In this document: one piece after another, positions 25,701 through 36,936 of the stretch | Layout: each line of letters begins with the position of its first letter | Numbering within the stretch: position 1 is the stretch's first letter | Source: Knoxdaviesia capensis | Taxonomy: Eukaryota; Ascomycota; Sordariomycetes; Microascales; Gondwanamycetaceae | Direction of reading: 5' to 3' | Assembly: GCA_001510575.1 (NCBI GenBank) | Contig: LNGK01000003.1 | Location: 3,983,732 to 4,047,731 of the forward strand | Length of the DNA stretch: 64,000 nt | Notes under the pieces: generated by a model | What the model was told of the DNA's origin: nothing | The model's database searches: none | What the model saw: only the letters and a program-made list of their open reading frames with translations | Program-made: the position numbers and the translations under genes

Positions 25701-28265
25701 ATCGCGCCAGTGCCCACACCATTGACCGCCCGTGCCGTCAGTGTGGTTGAGTCGACCATCCCGGAAGAGTCGGATACCAGCAGTATCTACTCGGATGCGT
25801 ACGAGGACATCGGAGAGGTTGGCGACCAGGGTTTCCTGTCACTGGATGCGGTCGTTGCTAGCCCGGCGAGCGCCAAAGTGTCGGAGAAGATTCTGGAGAA
25901 GACAAAACTGTCAGTCGCCGAGCCACCCTCTCCATCGAGGTCTTCAGCTAGTGGGATGCCCCAGCCTTCACCTCTCCAGACCCAGGTCAGGCCGGGTACT
26001 GCGAAGGATATCGGCGCTGACAAAGCGGAAGATATCGACTGGGAGAAGGCAAAGGCCTATTGGCGTGGCCTCAGCACGGAGCGACGGAAGCAACTGGAGC
26101 AAGAAGCTGCTCAGGAGAACGCGTCTTCTAGCTCTATTGTGGCAGCAGTCTCTAAGGCTGTAGCTACAGCCGCTGCTATCCCGGCTGCTTCCGTGTCTAC
26201 TGCGCCCGTGGCGTTGTCAACCAAAGCGTCTGGGAAAGCACCTGCAACCAAGAAGTCGGCCAAGAAGTCCCGACAGCAACAGTCGCCGCAACAGCAATCT
26301 CAGGTCCAGCAACAGGCTCGGCCCACCGCTTCTTCCCCTCAGAAGCAACTGCTCAGCAAGGAAACCCAGGCCAAATTGGCAGCGGCAAAATCCAAGGGTC
26401 AAGCCGATCGGGTCTACCAAATCCAGCCCAACAGCAAGATGGCTCTGGCGGACGAGAAGGTCCTTTCAGGCGTTTCCCTTCCCCAGACACTGCGCACACC
26501 CTCGGAGCCCCCGCCGGGATATGTCATCCAGGGCAAGATTCGGAAGACCATGCGGTATAAGGATCCGGTTCCTATGTGGGTGGTTCAACAGGCCCAAGCT
26601 CCCGATACTGAGTTGGATCTTCCTCGCAGCGCCGCGAAGGCGGCTGGGAGCAGTGCCGGTGCCAGCAAGGCAGCAAGACCTCTGTCTTACCAACCTCCCA
26701 AGTCTCAATCCGAAGTTGTCCTTGGACATACCAAGCACGCGTCGCTCGATGGAACTTTGCGTATTGGTAGCGGTGGTGGACATGACGCTGCTGGAGGCCC
26801 CACACTTCGACGCCGGGGCTCAGATTCCAGCGAGAGCAGCTTCAAGCGCCGAACTCCCCGCGCTGCCGACGGACCCGGCATGGGCTTCCGTAAGACTATG
26901 CGAGGTGCATCAGGAAGCCCGGGGTCGGCTGCCGGAGCTGGCCGGTTCAGCTTGCGGTCTCTATCCCCGGGAGGGTCTCCCCTTGGCCGGACGTCCGTGT
27001 CGGCAAGTGGAGCACCGCCATCCATGAGCAACCGCACGCTCCGGACAAGCCTCCGCAGCGAGTCGAGCGATGGTAGTGCGCACCGGATTCGGCTTCCGTC
27101 GTTTGGACTGGGCAGCAAGAAGAAAGGCAAGAATCCGGCCAGCAGCCGGTTTGACGGGTCCAGCGACGAAGAAGATGTGGGTGTCCCGCAGGTGGTGCCG
27201 GGATCGCGAGCTGGTTCCAACAGCCGGTTTGAGGACTCGAGCGATGACGAGGCGGTGGTGCCTAATAATACGCTGCAGTCAGGGTCAATCAATCCGGAGA
27301 GCGCTGTATCACTGCCTCGCACTCTTCGGCACGTGCGGGCGCCGAGTGCGCCTCCAGCCATGAGCACGCCGCCCCCGAAGCTGCGCAAGCACAACGGCAA
27401 AGCATCGGCGGCGCCGGCAGCAGCAGCCCCCAACCCAGTCAGTACTGTACAACCTGTGGCTGCGAGCCAGGCGACGAAGCTGACAACTGCACCGGCAGCA
27501 GGGGGGATGACGGCGTCGCCGCTCGGAGCGATAACAGACCTGGGCAGCCTCCGGCGCAAGCGATCGGGCCGGGGCTCGCTGATATCGTCCATGACGCCGC
27601 CGGCGCTCGGCACGCAGGCCATGGCGTCGACGGAGTTCGTCGGCCTGCAGCAAGAGACGCCTACCAAGAGCCGGCGGCGGTCGGGCCTGATGTCGGCGCT
27701 CCGACGCAAGAAGGACCCCGCTGACAAAATTGCACGGCCGGAGCTGATGGAGAGCGCGGTGCGGCGCGACACGCCGCTGGAGCGGTCGCAGAGCGAGCTG
27801 CAGGCGCTCCGGCGGACTAGTAGTGGTCGGCAGCGCCCGCCGGCGTGGCCGCTCCCCGAGCCGGATGATGAGAGCTCGGAGCTGGAGGACGAGAACGACG
27901 ATGACGACGAGGCGGACAACAAGGAGTTTGGACCCGTCCAGCTACAGCCGGCCAAGAAGAAGAAGGGCCTGGCGGCGTTTGGGCCGTTTGGAAAGCGGCC
28001 GTCGACGGCTGACGGGACGCCCGGCGCCTCGGCGAGCGCGGCTGCCCGCGGTCAACAGGCGCCGCAGTTCCTGCAACGCCGCAGCCTGTCGTACGGCGGC
28101 ATGACCAATTTGTCGAGCGTCGGCCGCATGGGCAGCTCCGGCAGCGGTGCGGGGTTCCCGGTGGCTGGCAGCGTGAACACCGAGACGGCGGACGGCAGTG
28201 TTGCGGACACGCCGCGGAAGAAGAAGTTTGGGGCATTGCGGCGGATGCTGCGGATCAAGGACTGA
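22770..28265 (+). CDS. Large, mostly disordered uncharacterised protein (1709 residues)
   Basis: I do not recognise a function. Exons are 22770-22808, 23094-25349 and 25431-28265. Intron 1 (285 nt) ends exon 1 after CAG with a GTCAGT donor. Intron 2 (81 nt) has GTAAGT and a CTAAC branch site. Both are phase 0. The short first exon encodes MFGSSGRNRASRQ. Most of the protein is Ser/Pro/Ala-rich with many predicted phosphosites. Short basic motifs of the form (R/K)T(M/L)R recur, as in KRTMRRSAS, PQTLRTPSEPP, IRKTMR, FRKTMRG, NRTLRTS and PRTLRHVRAPSAPP. Acidic repeats SSRFDGSSDEED and NSRFEDSSDDEA lie near nt 27140-27255. One probably folded patch is DIDWEKAKAYWRGLSTERRKQLEQ (in pieces, nt 26030-26100). 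The C-terminus is basic (KKKFGALRRMLRIKD). This composition suggests a scaffold or regulatory protein, but that is inference. Confidence 0.82.
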
Positions 28266-29382
28266 TTGCACTTTTTTGTATACACGCAGTATATGCACAC
28301 ATTTTTGGATAACCCGCCTGTTGGCTTTTATCTCTGTTTCTGTTGGATTTACGTTTTTTTGTCTTTCATCTTTTTTAAATGTAGAAAAGGAGAAGAATGG
28401 ATGGGTCATCCATCGTTTTTAAGAACACATGTATACGGACATAACTGGACTAGGCGGGAATCGGGGATATCTATCGCAATATCTAGCTTTTTTGTACCTG
28501 CGACTTTTTCTTTCTATCTGGTCTGAGCGTGTTGTACCACGAGCAATCGAGAGCGATGTTCTGACCGCGCCGTTCCGTGAGCTTGGTATCTTTGGCTTGC
28601 TACACGATTTCCTCGTATTACTTTTCAACCCTGCTGGTACGGGGCTGGACGAGATCGTGAAACGCATTAACACCGCTTGGCTGGAGATCCATTGCAGGGC
28701 GAAAAGCCACCGACCCCGGGAGTTGGAGTGGATCGATTCTACGATTGTTGGACTTCCCATACATGGGGCCTGTCCCCCAGTGGCCGAGAAAAAGGCCGGC
28801 GTCCCGGAGATCCGGGCCCGTGGGCCCGGGGACAAGCGCAGGGATATGTGGAGAAGCGGGGAAACCCCCAGACAGGGAAGGTAGCCGACGGGCGATCCTT
28901 TTCTGCCTTTTGTTCCTTGTGACTATAAATACGAAAAGGTCTAGGCGTGGTGCTAAAGATCGGCATTCCAGAACCGAGCCGGCGGGGCGGACCCGTTTTA
29001 TCTTTTGGTGTGTTAGGTCCAGTCCCTGGCTCGCAAAATCCGCCGGGCAAGCCTTTAGTGGGGGGAAGAAAAGGCGGAGCACCTCACCTCACCTGACCAC
29101 ACCGCCACCACTACCACCCACCACCCCCGAGATCCCTGCTTTCCAGGCCGGGCTTTCCAGACTGGGGGGCGGTGTCTGGTGATGGTTCCCACCGGCTGTT
29201 TCTCTTGGGAGACCCCCCAGCTCCGGATCTAAGAGAGGCGGTCCCTTCTTCTCCTCTTCTTGCTCTTTATCAACCCTCCCTCTCTCCGGAAGGCCCTGAC
29301 GAAGAATCAAGCGGACGGAGACCTACCTCTCTGAGACCGATTGTGATCCATCTACTACCCCAAACAGCACATACACACCAGA
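28266..29382. other. Intergenic, promoter side of the SDR gene
   Basis: No recognised gene in 1.1 kb. A 151-codon open frame (28429-28884, +) starts with ATG but resembles nothing known and lacks clear codon character. A GC-rich perfect 8-bp inverted repeat with a 2-nt spacer lies at 28812-28829. The 3' end is CT-rich and leads into the SDR gene. Confidence 0.45.
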
Positions 29383-30613
29383 ATGTCCCACCTCCGCGTC
29401 AGCCGGCTCAGCCTGCCGCTGGTGCAACGCGCCCTCTCAGCAGGCTATCGTCTCGCCCACGCCCACACCCGCCGCCTGTACTCCGATGTCGCTCGCACAG
29501 GCACCGCTGCCGCCGCCACCACCACCGCCGGCTCGTCCGCGGTTGCGCTGCCGCAGTTCTCGCTGGCCGGCCGGCTGGTGGCGATCACGGGGGGCGCGAG
29601 CGGCCTGGGACGGGTGATGAGCGAGGCGATTGTGCGGGCCGGCGGGCGGCTGGCGATTATGGATCTGAACGGGCCGCATGCTGAGCAGGCGGCGCGGGAG
29701 ATTGTGGAGGCCGTCCGGCGGGACATTCCCGGGTCTGAGTGAGTTCTTTCACTGCTTGCCTACCCTGTGCAGATGCATATATGTGATCTTCGGCCTGGCT
29801 TACATACAAAACACCCAGCCCGCAAGTGTCGGCCCACACCGCGGACGTCTCCAACGAGTCTGCCGTCGACCAGACGCTGAGCGCGGTGGAAGCCGCGCAC
29901 CACGGCCAGACCATCAACGGGCTGGTCACGTCGGCCGGGTTCACGCAGAACTGGGCGGCGGTCGACTACCCGATCGACCGCGTGCGGCGGCTGTGGGAGG
30001 TCAACGTCGACGGCACGTACCTGGTGGCCACGGAGGTGGCGCGGCGGGCCATCAAGCGCGCCGAGCCGGCGAGCATGGTGTTCATCGGGAGCATGTCGGG
30101 GGCGATAGTCAATGTGCCGCAGATGCAAACGTGAGTTCCGGGGTGGGTTTTGCCACATACCGGTGGGCTTGTTCTTGGTGTGAGGCCACTGACTGACTAA
30201 CTCGTGTGTGTGTTTGCAGTCCTTACAATGTGTCCAAGGCCGCTGTCCGGCACATGGCGGCGTCGTTGGCGGTCGAGTGGGCGCCCTCCAGCATCCGCGT
30301 CAACTGCATTTCTCCGGGCTACATGCTGACGGCGCTGTAAGTTCCACATGTCTCCCTCCGTTACCCTAATACACCACCACCACCAGCACCACCCCATCAA
30401 GACATGCTAACACAAGCACCCCATTCACATAGAACCGAGAAGATCCTCGATGAACAGCCCGACCTGAAGAGCCAGTGGATGTCGGGTATCCCGGCGGGCC
30501 GCATGGGGGCTCCGCAGGACCTGGCGGGGCCGGTGGTGTTCCTGCTCTCGGATGCGGCGGCGTATGTTACCGGCGCCGATCTGCGGGTTGACGGGGGGTA
30601 CACGGTGATATAA
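29383..30613 (+). CDS. Short-chain dehydrogenase/reductase, D-arabinitol dehydrogenase-like
   Basis: Classical NAD(P)-dependent SDR. Exons are 29383-29738, 29819-30130, 30220-30336 and 30433-30613, giving 321 residues. Introns of 80, 89 and 96 nt have good donors (GTGAGT, GTGAGT, GTAAGT), and the second and third have CTAAC branch sites. The cofactor motif TGGASGLG is at about 69-76; the structural NAG-type motif reads TSAG (about 155-158). The catalytic serine lies in GSMSG (about 212), with Tyr225 and Lys229 in YNVSK. The ISPGYMLTALTEK segment and the VTGADLRVDGGYTVI ending match polyol/sorbose dehydrogenases of fungi, so a sugar-alcohol or related ketose substrate is likely but not proven. 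Unlike most such enzymes it carries about 55 extra N-terminal residues, Arg-rich and free of acid for the first 34, with RLYS resembling a mitochondrial processing site. Confidence 0.92.
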
Positions 30614-32188
30614 GCGGAGGTGGCTAGGCTAGTGGGTGGTCACCGGGCTGTAATGATGACGGGGTGTTTTGGCTTAGGTACATGCAGGATGTCGGAGCGG
30701 AGGGGGTTTTGCGGTGTTTATAGCGTGCCTTATTCGTTGTAGTCCAGCAAAAAAAAGTATATGTGAAAACACAGGCCGGTGAATCCTTCAGTGACCGGTC
30801 CCGAGCTTGGCGAGTGCCGAGTGCATGTATTTCTTTTGCTTCCTACCTGCGAGTTGGACAAGTGCCTTCTGACCCTTGTGAGGTTCCCCCGATGACACGC
30901 TGGGCGTGTCTTGTAAATAATGGTGGGCGTGGGGAGTTCTTATATGTAATGAATTAACAAACACAAGAAAACCGAGCTGTCGAGGTTACCGTTCCCAGAT
31001 TTTGCAGCCGAAGTTGGTGATCGTTGTCTTCGGCGGGAGAGGCAGTGTTGTCGAACAAATCAACATGAACCTGGAAATATTCCTGCGGTGGGGGGTTCTC
31101 TACATCTGGATTCCGGTGGCCCGAGGAAAGCGGCACGGAAGGTGCGAGGTGAACAGAAAAAGCACAGCAGAAAAGTCCGGGGCGTTCGAACCTTCCCGTT
31201 TGGTACATCCGGTATTCTGGCGCAAGGTCCTCCCTGTCTGTCTGTACTGTATTTATGTAATCTTCACAGTAACTGCGCGCAGCCCGGGAAGAAGTCTGGG
31301 GATGTAACCCCCAACCCCAACATCATCCAAGGGACTATGGACTGTTTCTCTGTTCGAGAAGTGCATGCTTGGCCTTACACGGTCTGTGTACCCCGCTCTT
31401 GCGGTGGTGGCATAGAGCGAAAAAAAAGAAGTAAGTGAGTGGGCAAACGGAGAGTTTTCTTCGCTGGTTGTCAAAAGGCGATAGACAACAGCGAAAGAAA
31501 AAAAAGTGATCCCGTGGCTCCTGGGCGGAATGCCAGGCCAACATCCGATGTCAAGTCTCAAGCTGGACGGTTGAAAAAAAGGTGCACATGATTCCCCAGG
31601 GTCCAGAATTGCCCGATTCCAATGGTGTAAGTGTGTGACTAATCTGCCCTTGTGCGGCGAGGTGACTGGAATGGCCCGGCGAAGAAGAAGCTAGTTGTTG
31701 ACTGCTTTTGATCACCGATCAACGCATCCCAGACATGACGTGTGTGTTGGTTTGTGTGCGGGACTCATTGGATGATGTTTTTTTTTTCTGCGACCTTTGG
31801 TCAACCCCCGCGCAGCAATTGATCACGTTGGCTGTGGCGGACGTGGCAGGGGGGTTTTTTGGGGTTATTTTTTCTGCTTGTTTTTTGGGGGGGCTTATAT
31901 GCTGGGTCGGGGTCCGTTGTTTTTGCGTCCGCGATTTGCTGTTGTTTGCTCGTTTTTCCCCACCGGAGGAGGATGGATTCATTGGGGGAGACATCATGCT
32001 CTGGATGCCGGGCTTTGGTCCCCGCGCGTAACTGGGAAAGATGATGATCTTGGCACGTGAAGGACATGGATGTGATGAAATGGCTTGGAGGTACTGTTGG
32101 AGCGGGAAAATAGAGGTGAGAGAGTGTGTTTGTTGTATGTGTGGCTGGTGAGGAAAAGGGACAACTAAGAGGCACAAGTTGTGGAAGA

Positions 32189-32208
32189 GTGTGTGTGTGT
32201 GTGTGTGT
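32189..32208. repeat. (GT)10 microsatellite
   Basis: An uninterrupted GT dinucleotide run in a gene-free stretch. Confidence 0.85.
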
Positions 32209-32293
32209 GCCCCACGTTAGGATTTAGTTGGGTGGGCGGGTGGTGTGGGGGTTACAATGGAGATGCAGTGCTTTACCCGCATTTGTTCGGATG

Positions 32294-32313
32294 GAGAGAG
32301 AGAGAGAGAGAGA
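32294..32313. repeat. (GA)10 microsatellite
   Basis: An uninterrupted GA dinucleotide run about 85 bp from the GT run. Confidence 0.85.
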
Positions 32314-35300
32314 GGCAATCATCTTCAGGCAGCGTGGTGGTCTTCGTCGCTGTCCTGACATATCTTCACCATTAGCGGACCCAGTACTACTACACTTTTC
32401 AGAGTATCTTCTTCTGGCTGACTTCCTCATATGCTCGCTTACTCTAGGCAGCCGCCTGTGATCTTCAGCTGGAGAGAACGACGCAAGTCGGACTGAGCTG
32501 TCTGGCGGACAACACAGGCCACGTCCATCGATCGGCTTGTCCCTCCCACCTGATATGCGAATATGCACCCCATACCCCATACATATTGCACACACGGCAT
32601 CTCCATTAACGTGCAACCCGCTATATCTCCCGCATTCTGCGCCTTGGCAGGAAAGTCGTACAAGGGGGGGGGGAAGGGGGGGGCAAGTTCCCTTCCCGAC
32701 GCAGCACATGAAGCTTCCACCACCTGTTGTTTTCTTTAGGGGCGCGCGTGTGAGTTTTTTTTTTCTCGCCTCTGGATATCCCGATGGGGGCTTCCTCCGA
32801 ATAGAGGTCTAGTCTGTCTCCCTCCCCTATAGAACACAGAAAGAATTTCCGCAGCTCGATAGGTCTTTCCAACTTTTGGCCACTTACACCCACCCACACC
32901 TTCACGCAGGGTTTTTTTTTCCCCTTTTCTTTTTCCTGCTTGTGTGTTTTTTTTTTGTTCCTTCTTCCGATACCGACACCGCGGTCTGTCATCCAGATAG
33001 CCGACAGAAGAAACCACGCAGAAGGCCTCTCGTGCCTTTCGCAGGTATATGCCTCGCGTGTCGGCGTGTTCCGGGCCCGGTGCCGTGCTTTGGTGTCAAG
33101 ACCAGGAGCGCACTCACACAATTCTTTTTTTGTGGCGCTGGGGAACGATGGATGTTTTTTCTTACACGTCGTGTGTTTTCATTTTTCTGGCGTCCCAGAT
33201 CTCGCTAGGCGTTTCCTCAAGCCCCCCGGAAATGCCGTCGGCTGAGAGAACAGCACAGCCAAGAAAACAAAGCATGAAAAAAATGATTTTCGGTCTGGGG
33301 TGGTGGTGTGGCACGTTTCATAGGGGAACAAACATGCACGCAGAGCCGATCCTGTTCATGTGTGCTGGCCCTGGCGTTCCGGGAAAACGTGGTCGCATAG
33401 GCCAGGACGCAGGAGGATTATCTCCACCGGCTTTTTTTTCTTCACCAGCGCGGTTGGTTGCTCACCAACCGGCCGCTTCCTCCTTCGTAAAGCGCAGTAC
33501 TCTAATGCTCCAAACTAAAACCTTGGGATGAACCTAATTCTCTTGCGCCAACTGAAGCAGCCATCGATTAAGGCTGAATATATCAAGGAAGAGTCAACTG
33601 GCGGCTTTGGGGCGGAAAGGCCCATCGAACTTTTTTATGGGGGGGGCTGCCCCTTTTCCCTCCCACCACTCTCACTCTCTCAACCACCCAAGAACAGAAA
33701 ACCAGGGCCGGCCAGAGTTGACTCAACAAACAGCCAAGACCCTTCGATTTCAGTCTTTTTGCAGGGATTCATGGCCGGGGAGGGATTCTGGTCCTCAACG
33801 AGGGGCCAGAATTTGCCGTCTTTGGGGCTGCAGGAAGGAAACAAAAGAGGCATATATCCACAGAAACGGACGGGACGGGTGTCTTTTTAGGAAACTCGGC
33901 TAGTTTTTTCTTTCTGGGTGTGGCAGGATTTACAGTGCGTGGTTGCATACGACTCTCAGGGACACATATAAACACACAAAGGCCATATCACTACAGTACA
34001 CAGCACCGAGTGCGTGTGTATACGAGGACTTCCGAGTAGACAGTCTCACGAAACATCCGGTTTGTCGTTTACTACACAGACCTGCCCTCAGGCCAGAGTC
34101 CAACAAAATAAAATCCCGGCTATTTTTAACCCGTGTTCCTTCCTGTTCCTAGCGACGGCTTTGTTGCCCGGCGTGGTGGTGTTGCGTTTGTTTCTTTCTT
34201 TCTTTTATCTATATTTTTTTGGTGCTCAATAGTCGAAAGCTTGGAACTTTAGCCAAGAAGGAGCGACGAAAAGGGGGTGTTCTATTTCTTTCTAGACGCA
34301 ATCTTAGTCTTCCCGACCCATGGTTTCTGGTAGCCTTATCTCGACCGCAGATTTCTCAGCAGACCGAAGAGTGCTTTTAGTACAGACAGGTTCTTGTTGT
34401 TTACCCACTGCAGCGGGAACAGCGCGCCTGTAGATAGCATCGCCCATCTATCGCCTAATGTCCACTGATCAACCACTCCGGTTGGGGGTTTTTGTTTGCT
34501 ATGGTCTCTTGCATTGAGTGGCGCGCACCCGTCTTAATGCTCGGTTGGTCTGTGTCTGGGTGAATCCAGAACGTCGTGTGTTCGTCCAAGCAAGATACCG
34601 GTGCTTCCCATCTTCTCATTTCCCGTGAAAGGAAACATCGTACGTGGTCTTCCCTCCCACTCGGTCAGACGCTAAGATAGGTAAAGCTCTGATGAAACCC
34701 TTCGCAGTAAGGCTCTCTCGGCCTGACTAGATATAACAAAGAAGACGCCGTCTAAAAAAGAAGGCACGGTGGGCGAGGGCTTCCCACTCGTAACGGGAAC
34801 TCCTGGTGTGGTTTCCTCCCCCCCTTGGGCCTTAGGGTAGATAGACCCTGCTAGTGCCAGACTGGCGTGGTAACACACACGCGGTGTCCGAGAGGCTCGG
34901 AAGTGCTTGCAGCACGCAGAATGCTCTCTGGGCGCCCCCAACAACATCCAGGGGGAAAAGAAGGCAGAACAAAACGCCCAGACATGACAGAGTCCCGGTT
35001 TCCATAGGGGTCTAGAAAAAAATTTCTCGACCAGGGCGGTTCGGACCTTTGGATTTCTGGTAACCTGCTCCACGGTCTGCCACACCCATCCTTTTAAGGC
35101 GCACCCTTATAGCAGATGTGCCTGCCTCGTGGGATTTTTTTCTGGTTGTTGTTCGTTCCTGCCGAAGGTAACACACCACCACCAACACAAAACCTCCAAA
35201 AGGACCGTTGACTCTCAAACGCACGCACGCACTTTAATCGCAGAAAGAGCGCTCCGTTTGTTCTCTCGGTCGTTCTTCCTTCCTTCCATTTCATCCCAAA

Positions 35301-36849
35301 ACCGGTCTGTGTTGCCCATCTAGAGAAGGCGCTCTCCCACCTACCACGGCTCTTTCCTGTTTAATTCTGTGACTGCACACCTTGACTGGACTTCCGGTCT
35401 TCTCTTATATCCCTCCTCTCGTCATCCCTTTCTCATCTGCATTCTCCAATCTCCAACTCTCTTCCGTTTAATTTCTCCCCCCTCCAATATCAGATCTATT
35501 GCTCTCGATTCTCACCCCTTATATTCCTCCTATCTAATAATCGGCTTCACTCTTTTTTTAACTGCCTATCCTCTGCATGTGCTTTTCTATCTCCGGCCTC
35601 CGGACTTTTTATCTCCCGCCGCCACGGCTGTCGTCGCCAGTTTTGCATTTCCCCCATTGATTCCCCGGCCTCCCTCGCAATTCCATCGGCTCGCCCTTTT
35701 TCTAGATTCTCGCTCTGTTTTTCTTCTTCTCTTCTCCTCATCCTCCGAACCAGCGGAAGACCACGATGAAATCCCACCCAACAGGATAACCAACCACAGT
35801 ATATCCTGCAGCACAGATCCAGACACCGACAACTGTCAGGCTGCTGCACATGGCCTCACCGCTCATCTGTTTCGTTGATTCCACCGCCTTGTGCGCCCTC
35901 CCACGTCGTTTGCCAGCGTTGGCTCCCCTGCAATCCCCCTCTGCAGCTATCCGTCCCCGAATATAGCAGCATTGCCTTGCTGTCGCTTCTACATCATCCA
36001 CCACCGATGCTCTCTCGTCTACGGCTACGACTCTCTCGTCCCCATCCTCATCCTTCTTTTCCCGCCGTCTTGTCTGCCTTGTCATGACCTGCCGAACCAA
36101 CTGCGCCTCTGCTCAGTGCTTCCCGATTTCCTGACGTCCATCGCTAGCGAATCGTTGTGTGCCAGCTTGCTCGCTCTTCTGTGTCCGGAACATTACTTCC
36201 CCTTTCAGCAACGCCTTCTTCCCCCCCCCCTCTCTCTCTCTCGTCCCCATGTCTGCCCCAAACACCTGCGCCTAACTCGTGACTCCTGCCTAACCGTGAC
36301 TGTGACGGCCTCCTCGCCAGGCTCGCCAGTTAAGCGACACGCCTTGCTTTTTGGGGTTTCGATCTGGGGAGACTCTCCAAAAGAGCCCCGGGGCCCTTTT
36401 TTTTTTTTCTCTTCCTTGTTTTTTGTTGTGCATTTGGAGAAGAAATCTGGGGTACGCTCGACTCCTCCTGCGCTCGTTTCCACTTCGACTTAGACGGACG
36501 GCCTCCGCTGCATCTATTTCCGTTTTTCGTTTTCGTCTACGTGCCGCCGCCTCGTGAGGCCGTTTGTTTATTTTTTTTTTGGGCCTCGTAATTCGGCCTG
36601 CCTATCGTCAACATACTTTTTATTATCTTTTATTCCCCCTCTCGTTCTTAGCTCCCGCTATTTTATTATGTTCGAAACTTAGGGCTGTGACCTTAAGCAG
36701 CCATCACATCCTCTCTTATATTCATCCTTGGAACTTCTTCTCACTATTTTCCGTCTCCTGCTGTTTCTTCTTCCATTCTTTGTTCATTACCGCTTCACCG
36801 AAACTGGACCTCTCCCGTTTTGCCCCACTGAATAACCAGCTCACCGCCC

Positions 36850-36936
36850 ATGCCCCCTCTCAAAGCTCTCAGTCAGCTGTTTGGTCACAATGGATCCCCC
36901 AATGCCTATGATGCTGCCCCCGGGCTTTTTCATTAA
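36850..36936 (+). other. Overlapping upstream open reading frame
   Basis: The ATG at 36850 opens a 28-codon frame that runs through the main ATG at 36890 in another frame and stops with TAA at 36934-36936. If the transcript includes it, scanning ribosomes that start here would bypass the main start. Its C at -3 makes it a weaker initiation context. Confidence 0.5.

Larger units (their letters stand above)
30614..36889. other. Gene-free stretch of 6.3 kb
   Basis: No gene is supported. Base composition is not obviously AT-rich, so it does not look like RIP-degraded transposon DNA. It holds a (GT)10 and a (GA)10 microsatellite near 32.2-32.3 kb and homopolymer T and G runs. From about 35.3 kb the plus strand is strongly pyrimidine-rich towards the gene at 36890. 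Several open frames of 100-200 codons in the pyrimidine-rich part are Ser/Leu/Pro/Phe-rich and look like composition artefacts. The region may hold a long leader and unannotated non-coding transcripts. Confidence 0.5.

Noticed and set aside
35369..36493. Open frames of 169-200 codons upstream of the 36890 gene
   Set aside because: They lie in a CT-rich leader and encode Ser/Leu/Pro/Phe-rich chains without motifs.
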